From: Janthinobacterium sp. ROICE36
GTDB lineage: Bacteria > Pseudomonadota > Gammaproteobacteria > Burkholderiales > Burkholderiaceae_D
DNA: 64,000 nt
Direction: 5' to 3'
Assembly (NCBI RefSeq): GCF_002869965.1
Contig: NZ_PEBS01000003.1
Span: 62,001 to 126,000, forward strand
The notes under the pieces are model-generated. The model was not told the DNA's origin. It saw only the letters and a program-made list of their open reading frames with translations, and ran no database searches. Shown one piece after another: positions 17,742 to 26,540 of this stretch. Made by a program: the position numbers and the translations under genes. The first letter of the stretch is position 1. Each line of letters opens with the position of its first letter.

Positions 17742-18272
17742 TTATTGAATGATGAATGCGGTAAATAATACGTCCGTCACGTCCTGCTCCGGCCCTTTGT
17801 CCTCGAACGGCTGGTTCACCTGATTGATGATTTCGGCCGCCAGTTGCTGCTTGCCTTCCACGGTATTGAGTTCGGATGCCTTCTTGCCGGACAGCAACAG
17901 CAGCAAGCGGCTGCGCACTTTCGGCATGTTGACCTTGATCAAGTCCATTTCTTCCGGGCTGCTGGCCTGCAAGGTAAACGCGATTTGCAGGTATTGCTCG
18001 CCATTTTCCGGCTGCAAGTTGACGGTGAAGGAGTCGATGGGCACGAAGACGGGCGGGCCTGCCTTGGAAGCGGCATGTTTCTTCTTGTTGGGCGCCGATT
18101 CTTCTTTATCGGCCTTGCCATGCAGGAAGTACCAGGCTGCACCGCCACCGATGCCGCCGGCCACCAGCACCGAGGCCAGCACGATGATCAGAAGCTTCTT
18201 TTTCGAGGCGCCGGCGGGGGCCAGGCCTGCATCTGCTTTCGGATCTGCTTTCATTTTTGGATTTGCTTTCAA
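17742..18272 (-). CDS. fliL: FliL, basal-body-associated stator protein
   Basis: The protein has 176 residues. One transmembrane helix (KKKLLIIVLASVLVAGGIGGGAAWYFL, about 23-50) follows a short cytoplasmic Lys-rich N-terminus; the rest is periplasmic (VFVPIDSFTVNLQPENGEQYLQIAFTLQA). FliL surrounds stator units in other bacteria. The first ATG at 18272 is used; a second in-frame ATG at 18254 is possible. Confidence 0.93.
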   Translation of the reverse strand: MKANPKMKADPKADAGLAPAGASKKKLLIIVLASVLVAGGIGGGAAWYFLHGKADKEESAPNKKKHAASKAGPPVFVPIDSFTVNLQPENGEQYLQIAFTLQASSPEEMDLIKVNMPKVRSRLLLLLSGKKASELNTVEGKQQLAAEIINQVNQPFEDKGPEQDVTDVLFTAFIIQ

Positions 18273-18316
18273 TGGTACTCGAGTGCATGGAAATGGATCA
18301 CGACGCCATTATGTCA

Positions 18317-18324
18317 TTATCGGC
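18317..18324 (-). promoter_or_regulatory. perfect FliA -10 box upstream of fliL, -35 not convincing
   Basis: On the minus strand GCCGATAA (18324-18317) is identical to the sigma-28 -10 consensus and is 45 bases upstream of the fliL ATG. No TAAA-like -35 lies at the required distance. It may be a FliA promoter for fliLMNOPQR with a weak -35, or a chance match. Confidence 0.35.
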
Positions 18325-18440
18325 AAATTCTGCGCAGAAGGATGCAGTGAAAAGAGGGCGGAAGCGCCTTCAACTCGCTGTTTTTATACGAAAAGTTACG
18401 CTGTGGGGCGCGCCTGTGGCCCGGGGACGACGAATCGGCC

Positions 18441-19733
18441 TCAGGCAAAGGTATCCACGGCACTCAGGCTGGGCCGGCTGCGTCCGCCTGCCGCAGGCGC
18501 GATGGCGATCTCGCCACCCGATACGCCGCCGCCCTGGCCATTGCCGCGCCGCTCGCCCGAGGCGGCCCGTTCGCCATTGTTTTGCTGTTCCGGCGTGCCA
18601 GCCGAGACGGTGGCGCTGCCAAAGGCGATGCCCGCTTCGCTCATCATCTCGCGCAGGCGCGGCATGGCCGCTTCCAGCGCCTGGCGCACTTCGGGCTGGG
18701 CCGACATGAAGGCAGCATCGGCCTGGTCATTGGTGACCGTCAGGACCACTTGCACGGGGCCCAGGTCGGGCGGATTCAGGGTCAGGGTGGCGCTCTGGTC
18801 GCCACCGGCCGCCATCCACACGACTTTCTGCCCCAGTTGCTGGTCCCAGGCCGGCGTGCCGACCCGGCCCGTCAGCTTGTCTGCCGGCACGGCCATGGCG
18901 GCGGCGGCCTGCTGCAGCGCGCCTGGCTGCAACTGGACCGCCAGGCGGCTCAGGTCGGCTGGTGCTTCCTTGATGGTAGCTTCGGCCACGGCGCTGCCAG
19001 CCCTGGCGGTGGCCGCCAGCTGGGCGTCGATGGCCAGCTTTCCAGGCTCGGCCTTGCCGGTTGGCACGCTGGTGCCTGGCGTGGCTGTTGTCTTGCCTTG
19101 GGCCTGGCCCAGGCTGTCGGCAAAGTCGCCGCTGTCGGCTTGCGCGATAACGGTGGCGGCGGCCTTGCCGCTGCCCTGGCCGGCTGCCAGCAATGGCCCT
19201 GTGGCCAGGTTCTTGCCGTCGGCCTTGACGCTGGCGCGCGCGGGCAGTTCCGGCAAGGCCTTGGCTGCTGCCGCTGGCGACTGGATGGCTAATTGGATGC
19301 TGCCCACCAGGGCCAGCATCTCGGCTGCCGGATCGGCTGGCGGCGGTGCTGTCGCGGTGGGCGTGGCGGGCACGCTTGCCTCGGCCGCAGTGCTGGAACC
19401 ATCGCCGGTGGCGGGCGCGGCCGCCTCGCTGGCCGGTGCGGATGGCTGTTCGCTGTTGGCGGCCTGTTCGGTGCTCGTTTGCGCCGGCTTCGTTTCCTTG
19501 GCCGGCGCCTGGGCGGGTGCCTGCGTGGCGGCAGGGCTGGCGGGGCGGGCCGCCGGCGCTTGTACTTGCGCTTGCGCCATATTGCGGCTGGCCTGGCGTT
19601 GCTCGATCTGGCGGTTCAGGGTGCGCTGGAAGTCGCCGGCCGTGCCGCCGCTGGGCGGCTGGCTGCGGTTGGCGGCGCCCGGCGTGGCGTTCGGCGAGAC
19701 AATCTGGGAAATCGGGTTTTGCAGGGTTTGCAT
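18441..19733 (-). CDS. fliK: FliK, hook-length control protein
   Basis: The protein has 430 residues. A long Ala/Pro/Gln-rich N-terminal region (1-300) acts as the molecular ruler; the C-terminal Flg_hook domain (about 315-395: WMAAGGDQSATLTLNPPDLGPVQVVLTVTNDQADAAFMSAQPEVRQALEAAMPRLREMMSEAGI) contacts FlhB to switch export specificity. It follows fliJ with a 19-base gap. The 168 bases between fliK and fliL hold no clear terminator. A second FliK-like gene lies at 26860-28047. Confidence 0.94.
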   Translation of the reverse strand: MQTLQNPISQIVSPNATPGAANRSQPPSGGTAGDFQRTLNRQIEQRQASRNMAQAQVQAPAARPASPAATQAPAQAPAKETKPAQTSTEQAANSEQPSAPASEAAAPATGDGSSTAAEASVPATPTATAPPPADPAAEMLALVGSIQLAIQSPAAAAKALPELPARASVKADGKNLATGPLLAAGQGSGKAAATVIAQADSGDFADSLGQAQGKTTATPGTSVPTGKAEPGKLAIDAQLAATARAGSAVAEATIKEAPADLSRLAVQLQPGALQQAAAAMAVPADKLTGRVGTPAWDQQLGQKVVWMAAGGDQSATLTLNPPDLGPVQVVLTVTNDQADAAFMSAQPEVRQALEAAMPRLREMMSEAGIAFGSATVSAGTPEQQNNGERAASGERRGNGQGGGVSGGEIAIAPAAGGRSRPSLSAVDTFA

Positions 19734-19752
19734 GATGCTGTCTCAGGGTTGC

Positions 19753-20193
19753 TTAGCGTTTGTAATAGGCTTGTCGCGCCGCGTGCTCATCCATTGCTTT
19801 CTGGTCGCGCTTGTTTTCCAGCTTCAGCGCCTGTTCCTGTGCCCGGTTGTTCAGGGTGGTGTACGACATGCGCTTGCGTTCGGCCAATTGCCAGCGCATC
19901 TTTTCATTGTCGCTGCGTGCCTGCGCATGCTCGACCACTTGCTGCTGGCCCAGGATGGCGCCGTCGAGCTTGACCATGAAAGCCTGGAAGTTGCGGTAGG
20001 CCATGGGCGTAATGCCATTGCTCATGCTCGCCTCAAAACGCTGGGCATAGTCATCGCGGTAGCCCGATAGCATGTCGAGTTTCTGGCGGCAATCGTCCAG
20101 CGCTTTCAGGGCCGCGCCCAGGCGCTTGGCGCAGTCATCCGTTTCGCGCTGGGCAAGGTCGATCAGGGTTGCAAGTTGGGAAGGGGAAGCCAT
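19753..20193 (-). CDS. fliJ: FliJ, export chaperone/escort protein
   Basis: The protein has 146 residues, nearly all charged coiled-coil (LIDLAQRETDDCAKRLGAALKALDDCRQKLDMLSGYRDDYAQRFEA...). FliJ links the FliI ATPase ring to FlhA and recycles chaperones. It lies 32 bases downstream of fliI. Confidence 0.93.
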   Translation of the reverse strand: MASPSQLATLIDLAQRETDDCAKRLGAALKALDDCRQKLDMLSGYRDDYAQRFEASMSNGITPMAYRNFQAFMVKLDGAILGQQQVVEHAQARSDNEKMRWQLAERKRMSYTTLNNRAQEQALKLENKRDQKAMDEHAARQAYYKR

Positions 20194-20225
20194 GGTTGAT
20201 TATATTCCCGCTGTGCAAGCCCTCA

Positions 20226-21635
20226 TCAGTCGAATAGAGCGGTAAGTTGCCCCAAGCTCTCGTCCATGCTGACCCGCTCCGTAATTTGCTGTTGCAAAAA
20301 AGCCTCGATCTTTTCATGCAGGGCGATGGCCTGGTCCAGCACGGGGTCGGTGCCGGCGCTGTAGGCACCCACGCTGATCAGGTCGCGGCTGCGTTCATAG
20401 CGCGAATACAGTTGCTTGAGCTTGCGCGCCTGCTGCTGGTGTTCCGGCGTGGTGATCGAGTGGGCAGCGCGTGAAATCGATTGCTCGATGTCGATGGCAG
20501 GGTAGTGTCCCGCCTCGGCCAGGCGGCGGTTGAGCACGATATGGCCGTCGAGAATCGCGCGCGCCGAGTCGGCGATCGGGTCCTGCTGGTCGTCGCCCTC
20601 GGTCAGCACGGTGTAGAAGGCGGTGATCGAGCCGCCGCCTTCTTCGCCATTGCCGGCCCGTTCCACCAGCACGGGCAGCTTGGCGAAGACGGACGGAGGA
20701 TAACCCTTGGTGGCAGGCGGTTCGCCGATGGCCAGGGCAATTTCGCGCTGCGCCATGGCGTAGCGGGTCAGCGAATCCATGATTAACAGCACGTTTTGCC
20801 CCTGGTCGCGGAAATACTCGGCAATGGCCGTCGCATACGCGGCGCCCTGCAGGCGCATCAGAGGTGGCGTGTCGGCCGGCGCCGCCACGACGACGGAGCG
20901 GGCCAGGCCTTCGGCGCCGAGGATTTGCTCGATGAATTCCTTCACTTCTCGACCCCGTTCGCCGATCAGGCCGACGACGATCACGTCCGCCTCCGTGTAG
21001 CGGGCCATCATGCCCAGCAGCACGCTCTTGCCCACGCCGGAACCGGCGAACAGGCCCATGCGCTGGCCCCGGCCTACGGTCAACATGGCATTGATCGAGC
21101 GCACGCCCACATCCAGCGTGGTCACGATGGGGGCGCGGCCCAGCGGATTGGCAGGGCGCACATTGATGGGGGCGCTGTCGGTCGTGAGCAGGGGGCCCAG
21201 CTGATCGAGCGGCCGTCCTGCGCCATCGAGCACGCGGCCCAGCAGTTGCGGACCTACGGGCAGGTGGCGCGCGCGGTCGCTGGGGCGGCGGCGCGGGTGC
21301 GCCACGCTGCCGGGGCGGGGAATGGCCGGTTCGACGGAAAACACGCGCGTGCCGGGCACGATGCCCTCGACGTCGCTTTGCGGCATCAAAAACAGGCGCT
21401 CGCCTTCAAAGCCCACCACTTCCGCCTCGACCCGCCCGCCATTCGGCAGCGGCACGGTGCAGGCGGCGCCCACGGCCAGGCGCAGGCCCACCGCTTCCAT
21501 CACCAGGCCGGCCACCCGCGTGACCCGGCCCGAAATTTGCATCGGTTCGACAAAGCCGACCACGGCCGAACAGTCGCTCAGATAGGCGCGCCAGCGCGCC
21601 GCATGGGCTTGCGGGCCTTTGACGGACTCGCTCAC
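20226..21635 (-). CDS. fliI: FliI, flagellum-specific export ATPase
   Basis: The protein has 469 residues, the usual FliI size. Walker A is [15 protein letters not shown] and Walker [49 protein letters not shown]. The start is a GTG at 21635 ([15 protein letters not shown]), which overlaps the fliH stop as GTGA; this gives a normal N-terminus while longer readings do not. FliI is an F1-beta-like hexamer inhibited by FliH. Confidence 0.96.
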   Translation of the reverse strand: MSESVKGPQAHAARWRAYLSDCSAVVGFVEPMQISGRVTRVAGLVMEAVGLRLAVGAACTVPLPNGGRVEAEVVGFEGERLFLMPQSDVEGIVPGTRVFSVEPAIPRPGSVAHPRRRPSDRARHLPVGPQLLGRVLDGAGRPLDQLGPLLTTDSAPINVRPANPLGRAPIVTTLDVGVRSINAMLTVGRGQRMGLFAGSGVGKSVLLGMMARYTEADVIVVGLIGERGREVKEFIEQILGAEGLARSVVVAAPADTPPLMRLQGAAYATAIAEYFRDQGQNVLLIMDSLTRYAMAQREIALAIGEPPATKGYPPSVFAKLPVLVERAGNGEEGGGSITAFYTVLTEGDDQQDPIADSARAILDGHIVLNRRLAEAGHYPAIDIEQSISRAAHSITTPEHQQQARKLKQLYSRYERSRDLISVGAYSAGTDPVLDQAIALHEKIEAFLQQQITERVSMDESLGQLTALFD

Positions 21636-22396
21636 GGCGCCAGCCAGTCCAGGTCCTTGCCCAGCGCATGCGTCAGGCGCTGCCAGCGGGTGGAACTTTG
21701 CGCATCGATCTGGTTGCTGGCCGTGTCGATCTTGCAACCGCCGCGTTCCACGCTGGGGTCTTCGATGACACGCCAGCCACCTTTGTCGAGCTCATCGCCG
21801 ATGCCGTCGCGTACCACTTGCGCATCTTCGGGATTGAGCATCAGCAAGGCTGGTTGTTGCAGGACGGGCAAGTATTCAATGGCTTCGCGTACCATCGGCA
21901 GCATCAGCTCTGGGCGCACGGGCAAGGCCGCTTTCAGCATGCCCTTGGCCAGTTGCAAGGCCAGTTCCATGACTTCGTTGGCGATCAGTTCATCGGCCTG
22001 GTGCACGGCCGTGCCGAAGTCGACGGCGATGGTTTGCAGATGCGCCAGTTCCACGCCGGAGGCGGCCTTGCCTTCGGCATACGATTCCGCATGGCCATCG
22101 GCATGCCCGGCCGCGTGGCCTTCCGCATAGCCGGCGGCGCGGCCCTCATCGAAGGCCGTGGCGCGCGCTTCCTCGCGGATGGCGTCAAGTTCTTCCTGCG
22201 TCGGATACTCGAGCGGCGGCGCCAGCTCTTCTTCCGACAGCTCGCCGTATGGATCCATTTCCGGGTCGAATTCGGGTTCAGGATCGGGTTCGAGCAGCTT
22301 GCGCGCCGCCACCACGCTGGGACGCTCGTCGCCAAACGAGGTCATTTCCCAGCGCTGGTAAGCGGTTTGTTGCTCTTTGGGTATTAAATTAGACAA
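21632..22396 (-). CDS. fliH: FliH, regulator of the export ATPase
   Basis: The protein has 254 residues. The N-terminal part is acidic and Pro-rich ([25 protein letters not shown]), the middle has the FliH GxxxG-type repeat ([31 protein letters not shown], about 110-140), and the C-terminus is the FliH/YscL domain. The start is probably a TTG at 22396 ([16 protein letters not shown]) with GAGG five to six bases upstream; a GTG at 22417 is the alternative. Either overlaps the end of fliG. Confidence 0.93.
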   Translation of the reverse strand: MSNLIPKEQQTAYQRWEMTSFGDERPSVVAARKLLEPDPEPEFDPEMDPYGELSEEELAPPLEYPTQEELDAIREEARATAFDEGRAAGYAEGHAAGHADGHAESYAEGKAASGVELAHLQTIAVDFGTAVHQADELIANEVMELALQLAKGMLKAALPVRPELMLPMVREAIEYLPVLQQPALLMLNPEDAQVVRDGIGDELDKGGWRVIEDPSVERGGCKIDTASNQIDAQSSTRWQRLTHALGKDLDWLAP

Positions 22397-23387
22397 ACGA
22401 ATCCTCGCCTTTTCCACCCAGTACTATCTGCCCTTCGTCCGCCAGGCGGCGCACGATTTGCAGGATCTGTTTCTGTTGCGATTCCACTTCCGACAGGCGC
22501 ACGGGGCCTTTCGACTCCAGGTCTTCGCGCATCATCTCGCCCGCACGCTGCGACATATTCTTGAAGATCTTGTCGCGCAGCTCTTGCGAGGCGCCTTTCA
22601 GGGCGATGATCAGCATTTCCGACTGCACTTCGCGCAGCAGCAATTGAATGCCGCGGTCGTCGATATCGATCACGTTGTCGAACACGAACATTTCGTCCAT
22701 GATCTTTTGCGCCATGTCGTTGTCGTAGTTCTTGATATTGTCCATGACGGAGCCTTCTTGCTCGCCGCTCATGAAGTTGAGAATCTCGGCCGCCGCGCGC
22801 ACGCCGCCCAGCGACGATTTCTTGATATTTTCGTTACCGGACAGCAGTTTCGTCAGCACGTCGTTGAGTTCGCGCAAGGCGGCCGGCTGCACGCCGTCCA
22901 GGGTGGCGATGCGCAGCACCACGTCGTTGCGCAGGCGGTCCGTGAAATGGCCGAGGATTTCGCAAGCCTGGTCGCGTTCCAGATGGACCAGGATGGTGGC
23001 GATGATCTGCGGGTGCTCATTGCGGATCAGCTCGGACACGGATTGCGAATCCATCCACTTCAGCGATTCGATGCCGGACGCATCCTTGCCGCCCAGGATG
23101 CGCGACAGCAGCACGGACGCCTTGTCGTCGCCCAGCGCCTTGGTGAGGACTTGACGGATGTATTCGTCCGAATCGAGGCCGACCGTGGAATTGAGTTCCG
23201 TCTGCGCGCGGAAGTCGCCGAGCACTTCGACTACTTGCTCGTGCGCGATGCCCTTCATGGTGGCCATGGCGGCGCCCAGTTTCAGCACTTCGCGCGGGCC
23301 GAGGAATTTCATGACCTCCGCCGCTTCGCTCTCGCCCAGTGCCAGCATCAGGATGGATGCTTTTTGCAATCCCGTTGTCTCAGTCAT
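22389..23387 (-). CDS. fliG: FliG, motor switch/torque protein
   Basis: The protein has 332 residues. The EHPQ motif (NEHPQIIATILVHLERDQACEIL) and the C-terminal charged torque helix (IQLLLREVQSEMLIIALKGASQELRDKIFKNMSQRAGEMMREDLESKGPVRLSEVE) are clear. FliG sits on FliF and engages the stator. It overlaps the fliF end by 8 bases. Confidence 0.97.
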   Translation of the reverse strand: MTETTGLQKASILMLALGESEAAEVMKFLGPREVLKLGAAMATMKGIAHEQVVEVLGDFRAQTELNSTVGLDSDEYIRQVLTKALGDDKASVLLSRILGGKDASGIESLKWMDSQSVSELIRNEHPQIIATILVHLERDQACEILGHFTDRLRNDVVLRIATLDGVQPAALRELNDVLTKLLSGNENIKKSSLGGVRAAAEILNFMSGEQEGSVMDNIKNYDNDMAQKIMDEMFVFDNVIDIDDRGIQLLLREVQSEMLIIALKGASQELRDKIFKNMSQRAGEMMREDLESKGPVRLSEVESQQKQILQIVRRLADEGQIVLGGKGEDSFV

Positions 23388-25095
23388 TATTGCCTATCCA
23401 TGCTTTGATTACGTTGGCGACCACGCGCGGATCTTCCTGTGCCAGTTTCCGGGCCATCGCCAGGTTTTCGCGATAACCGCGGGCCGTATCTTCTTCCAGT
23501 TCTTCCAGCTCGGCTTCGCTGAGCAGAACTTCGTTGTCGTCGCCATCCTTGGCCAGTTCCGGCTCGATGACGGGCGGTGGGGCGCCGAAATCGTCGATCT
23601 TGCGCATCACGGGGCGCAGCATCGGGCGCACGATCTTGATGAAGATATATAGCAAAATCAGGGCCGTGATGAGAAATTTCGCCAACTCCTTGGCCAACGG
23701 CAAGTTGGCCGGGTCGCGCCACCATTCCAGCTTGCCTTCCGGCGCGCGGTCGATGCCGTCGAAGGGCGAGTTGGCCACGCTGAAGCTGTCGCCGCGCTCC
23801 TTGTTGTAGCCCATCGCTTCCTTGACCAGATTATTGATCTGGACCATTTCGGCAGGGGAAATCGGCTTGACGGTGACCTTGCCATCCTTGTCGATCGTGC
23901 GGCGGTAGTTGACGACGACGGCCACCGACAGGCGGCGCAAGCCGCCCATGGATTTCTGCTCGTAGCGCACTGTCTTGTCAACTTCATAGTTTGTCGTCGA
24001 CTCCTTTTGCGTGGGCGCCGTCGGTGCGCCTGGCGCTGCGCCCGGTGCTTCTGCCGTCAACGGTGCCGTCGCCACGCCGGGTGGCTGGTTCGACAGGGCG
24101 CCGGGCACGCCGGACGGGTTGGCATTGCCGGCGCCCGTCGATTCGCTCGTTTGCTGGCTGCGGATGGTGGACGCTTCCGGCGGCGAGTTCGGTTTGTAGG
24201 TTTCTGCCGCCTGCTCGCTTTGCGAGAAATCCACGTCGGCCGTCGCTTCGGCGCGCACATTGCCTTCGCCGACGATGGGCAGGAGGATCGATTCGACTTG
24301 CTTGATCACGCTTTGCTGCAACTGCTGCACGTACTTCAATTGGTTCGGGTCCAGGCTCTTGATGCCGTTGGCGCGGTCCTTGTCCTTTTCCTGGTTCGAC
24401 AGCAAGGTGCCGGCCTGGTCGACCACGGTGACATTGATTGGCAGCAATTCCGGCACGCTGGACGCCACCAGGTGCACGATGGCGCTTACTTGTAGCTGGT
24501 CGAGGCCGCGGCCCGGGTGCAGGTTCAGCAGCACGGAAGCCGTCGGTTTTTGCTGTTCGCGCACGAAGACGGACGGTTTTGGCAGGGCCAGGTGGACGCG
24601 CGCCGTGTCGACGGCGGACACCGATTCGATCGATTTCGCCAGTTCGCCTTCGAGCGCGCGCTGGAAATTGACCTGTTCCAGAAATTGCGAGACGCCCAGC
24701 TTCTGGTTTTCCATCAGCTCGAAGCCCACGTTGCCGCCCTTCGGCAAGCCTTGCGCTGCCAGTTTCAAACGCGCGTCATGGACTTGCTCGGACGGCACGA
24801 GAATGGCGCCGCCCCCTTCGGAAAACTTGTGCTTGATGCCCAACTGGTCCAGCGACGCGGTGATGGCGCCGCCGTCGCGGTCCGTATAGTTGGAAAACAA
24901 GACCTTGTACTCGGGGGGCTGATTCCACATGTACAAGGCCACGCCGATGGCAATCAGTGCTGCCACGCCCAGTCCGCGCAGGAAATTCTTGCCCATCGGC
25001 GTCTTGGCAAAGGCTTGCACGGACTCCACGGGCGAGCGGGCAGGCGCCGGTTCCGGCGGTATGCGGTTCACATCGATTTCTTCGGCTACAGCCAT
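23380..25095 (-). CDS. fliF: FliF, MS-ring protein
   Basis: The protein has 571 residues. Two transmembrane helices (about 40-58, FLRGLGVAALIAIGVALYMW; about 460-482, AKFLITALILLYIFIKIVRPML) flank the periplasmic ring-building motifs (VSQFLEQVNFQRALEGELAKSIESVSAVDTARVHLALPKPSVFVREQQKPTASVLL). The acidic C-terminal tail (EAELEELEEDTARGYRENLAMARKLAQEDPRVVANVIKAWI) binds FliG. GGAAGG precedes the ATG. It heads the fliFGHIJK run. Confidence 0.97.
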   Translation of the reverse strand: MAVAEEIDVNRIPPEPAPARSPVESVQAFAKTPMGKNFLRGLGVAALIAIGVALYMWNQPPEYKVLFSNYTDRDGGAITASLDQLGIKHKFSEGGGAILVPSEQVHDARLKLAAQGLPKGGNVGFELMENQKLGVSQFLEQVNFQRALEGELAKSIESVSAVDTARVHLALPKPSVFVREQQKPTASVLLNLHPGRGLDQLQVSAIVHLVASSVPELLPINVTVVDQAGTLLSNQEKDKDRANGIKSLDPNQLKYVQQLQQSVIKQVESILLPIVGEGNVRAEATADVDFSQSEQAAETYKPNSPPEASTIRSQQTSESTGAGNANPSGVPGALSNQPPGVATAPLTAEAPGAAPGAPTAPTQKESTTNYEVDKTVRYEQKSMGGLRRLSVAVVVNYRRTIDKDGKVTVKPISPAEMVQINNLVKEAMGYNKERGDSFSVANSPFDGIDRAPEGKLEWWRDPANLPLAKELAKFLITALILLYIFIKIVRPMLRPVMRKIDDFGAPPPVIEPELAKDGDDNEVLLSEAELEELEEDTARGYRENLAMARKLAQEDPRVVANVIKAWIGNND

Positions 25096-25173
25096 GATTG
25101 CCTTCCGGGGCGCGTGTTATTGACGGGTATTGGGTGATGCGTGGGGGCCGCTTCCTCCGGAGGAGGGGACGAT

Positions 25174-25293
25174 ATGCAGAATTATCCGCCACTGTCATGC
25201 GCTTCAATCGTCCAAACAGAAGGCGCTTTTGCCGCCTGCTCGGCCGAGCGGCTGGCGTTGGCACTGGTATTGTGGAACCTTGGCAACATGTGA
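25174..25293 (+). CDS. possible small protein upstream of fliE
   Basis: An ATG at 25174 is preceded by GGAGGAGGGG ending 5 bases before it, a near-perfect ribosome binding site. It opens 39 codons starting MQNYPPLSCASIVQTEGAF and ending LALALVLWNLGNM before TGA. The second half is mildly hydrophobic. No family is recognised. It may be a leader peptide, or the purine run may serve as part of the 12-bp palindrome and the frame be chance. Confidence 0.3.
   Translation: MQNYPPLSCASIVQTEGAFAACSAERLALALVLWNLGNM
25259..25273 (+). promoter_or_regulatory. sigma-54-like promoter candidate for fliE
   Basis: TGGCAC (25259-25264), five bases, then TTGT (25270-25273) resembles the -24/-12 consensus TGGCACR-N4-TTGC with GG-N10-GT instead of GG-N10-GC. 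It is about 120 bases upstream of fliE. The -12 mismatch and the absence of similar sites before the other flagellar operons weaken it. Confidence 0.25.
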
Positions 25294-25395
25294 CGGAAGT
25301 TATTGTACCCGTCGTTGCCTTGCTGGCTGGAGTTTTGTTCTCCGGAAGCAACAGGCATGGAACAGATATGAAGCAGACCAGAATCGGGAGGCAAA

Positions 25396-25737
25396 GTGAA
25401 AACAGGCGGTATCGATAGCAGCAGGATCGAGGCGATGATCGCGCAACTGAAGTCGGCGGCCACGCGGCCGGAGGCGAAAATACCGGCGATCCAGACCGAG
25501 ATGCCGGCGGCGAAGGTGAATTTTGCCGATGCTTTCAAGAGCGCGCTCGACTCTGTGAGCAGCTCGCAAACGGCATCCTCGGACCTGGGCAAGCGCTTCA
25601 CCATGGGCGACGACAAGGTCAGCCTGTCAGACGTGATGGTGTCGATGCAAAAGTCCAGCATCGAATTCCAGGCGACGGTGCAGGTGCGCAATAAATTAGT
25701 GTCGGCGTATCACGAGATCATGAATATGCAGGTTTAA
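25396..25737 (+). CDS. fliE: FliE, MS ring-rod junction protein
   Basis: The protein has 113 residues, family size. The C-terminal half is diagnostic (FADAFKSALDSVSSSQTASSDLGKRFTMGDDKVSLSDVMVSMQKSSIEFQATVQVRNKLVSAYHEIMNMQV). FliE joins FliF to the rod. The start is a GTG at 25396 with GAGG upstream. It is transcribed divergently from fliF, and its stop faces the ycgR stop. Confidence 0.96.
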   Translation: MKTGGIDSSRIEAMIAQLKSAATRPEAKIPAIQTEMPAAKVNFADAFKSALDSVSSSQTASSDLGKRFTMGDDKVSLSDVMVSMQKSSIEFQATVQVRNKLVSAYHEIMNMQV

Positions 25738-25748
25738 ATCTAATTTAC

Positions 25749-25765
25749 CCCAGCGTTCGGCTGGG
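25749..25765. terminator. weak hairpin between convergent fliE and ycgR
   Basis: CCCAGC (25749-25754) pairs with GCTGGG (25760-25765) around a 5-base loop. U-runs are poor on both sides, so it is a weak bidirectional terminator at best. It occupies most of the 31 bases between the two stop codons. Confidence 0.35.
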
Positions 25766-25768
25766 TTA

Positions 25769-26530
25769 TCAGCTGAGTCCAGCCATGCGCGCATTCCTCT
25801 CACGCTCCAGGCGCGTGATATAGCGTTGCACATGCGCCAGCATGCTGCGCGGCAGGTCGACGAACTGGCAGCCCAGGCGACGGTTCAGCTTATTGTTCAG
25901 CAAGGTCATGTCCAGCGAATTGCGAATTTGCAAGGTGGCGGTGACGATGCCGACGTCGGGCAAGTCGATGCGACAGCCGGGATACTCCCTGCCGATGGTC
26001 TCGCCCAATATCAGTTTATTGTCCAGGATGGCAATGCCGCCGCAGCTGATGTCGGCCAGCGGAAACAGGGTCTCGGCGCCGCCCAGCGAGGGCGGCAGGG
26101 GAATCGAGACGCGTACGGGATTGCTCACGGGCGTGGTCATGCGGTAATACTCGCGCCGCTGCAAGCGGATCAATGTTTCCGGAATGGCAATTTTCAAGGC
26201 GGGCGTGCCGCCGTACTGGCACTCTTCCACCAGGGCGCTGGCAAACAGGATGCGGATCTTGTCGAGCGAGGTTTCAAACGAGATGCCGGTGGCGGCCAGC
26301 ATGCGCCGGTTCTGGTCGGCGTTCACGGAACGGTCGAGGATGACGGTATTGCGTTCGGCATCGACTTCCAGGATGGAGGTGACGCACACATCGGATTCTC
26401 CGTGGATCAGCATGCGGATCAGCTGGTTCTTTTCGCTGATGCTGCGCAGCAAGGCGATGATTTCCCGCCGCGATTCCACTTCAAAATCATGCCAGTTTTC
26501 GAGACCGGAATCCATAATATGTGCTTGCAT
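25769..26530 (-). CDS. ycgR: YcgR-like flagellar brake, c-di-GMP receptor (PilZ)
   Basis: The protein has 253 residues: an N-terminal YcgR-N domain (about 10-120) and a C-terminal PilZ domain with both binding motifs, RxxxR (R126-R130, in RREYYR) and DxSxxG (D160 to G165, in DISCGG). Such proteins bind c-di-GMP and slow the motor by acting on FliG/MotA. The ATG at 26530 is used, 11 bases beyond the stop of the FlhB-C gene; ATG 26515 is an alternative. Two GGDEF cyclases in the window could supply the ligand. Confidence 0.9.
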   Translation of the reverse strand: MQAHIMDSGLENWHDFEVESRREIIALLRSISEKNQLIRMLIHGESDVCVTSILEVDAERNTVILDRSVNADQNRRMLAATGISFETSLDKIRILFASALVEECQYGGTPALKIAIPETLIRLQRREYYRMTTPVSNPVRVSIPLPPSLGGAETLFPLADISCGGIAILDNKLILGETIGREYPGCRIDLPDVGIVTATLQIRNSLDMTLLNNKLNRRLGCQFVDLPRSMLAHVQRYITRLERERNARMAGLS

Positions 26531-26540
26531 TGATGCCTGT

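Larger units (their letters stand above)
25096..25395. promoter_or_regulatory. divergent fliF/fliE intergenic region
   Basis: These 300 bases separate the divergent fliF and fliE starts. They contain a 12-bp perfect palindrome (TCCTCCGGAGGA, 25153-25164), a possible 39-codon reading frame on the plus strand (25174-25293), and a sigma-54-like element (25259-25273). No FliA-type match with good spacing was found for fliF. Confidence 0.5.

Noticed and set aside
17824..20070. A 748-codon open frame on the plus strand.
   Set aside because: It is antisense to fliL, fliK and fliJ and has low-complexity, shadow-like composition.
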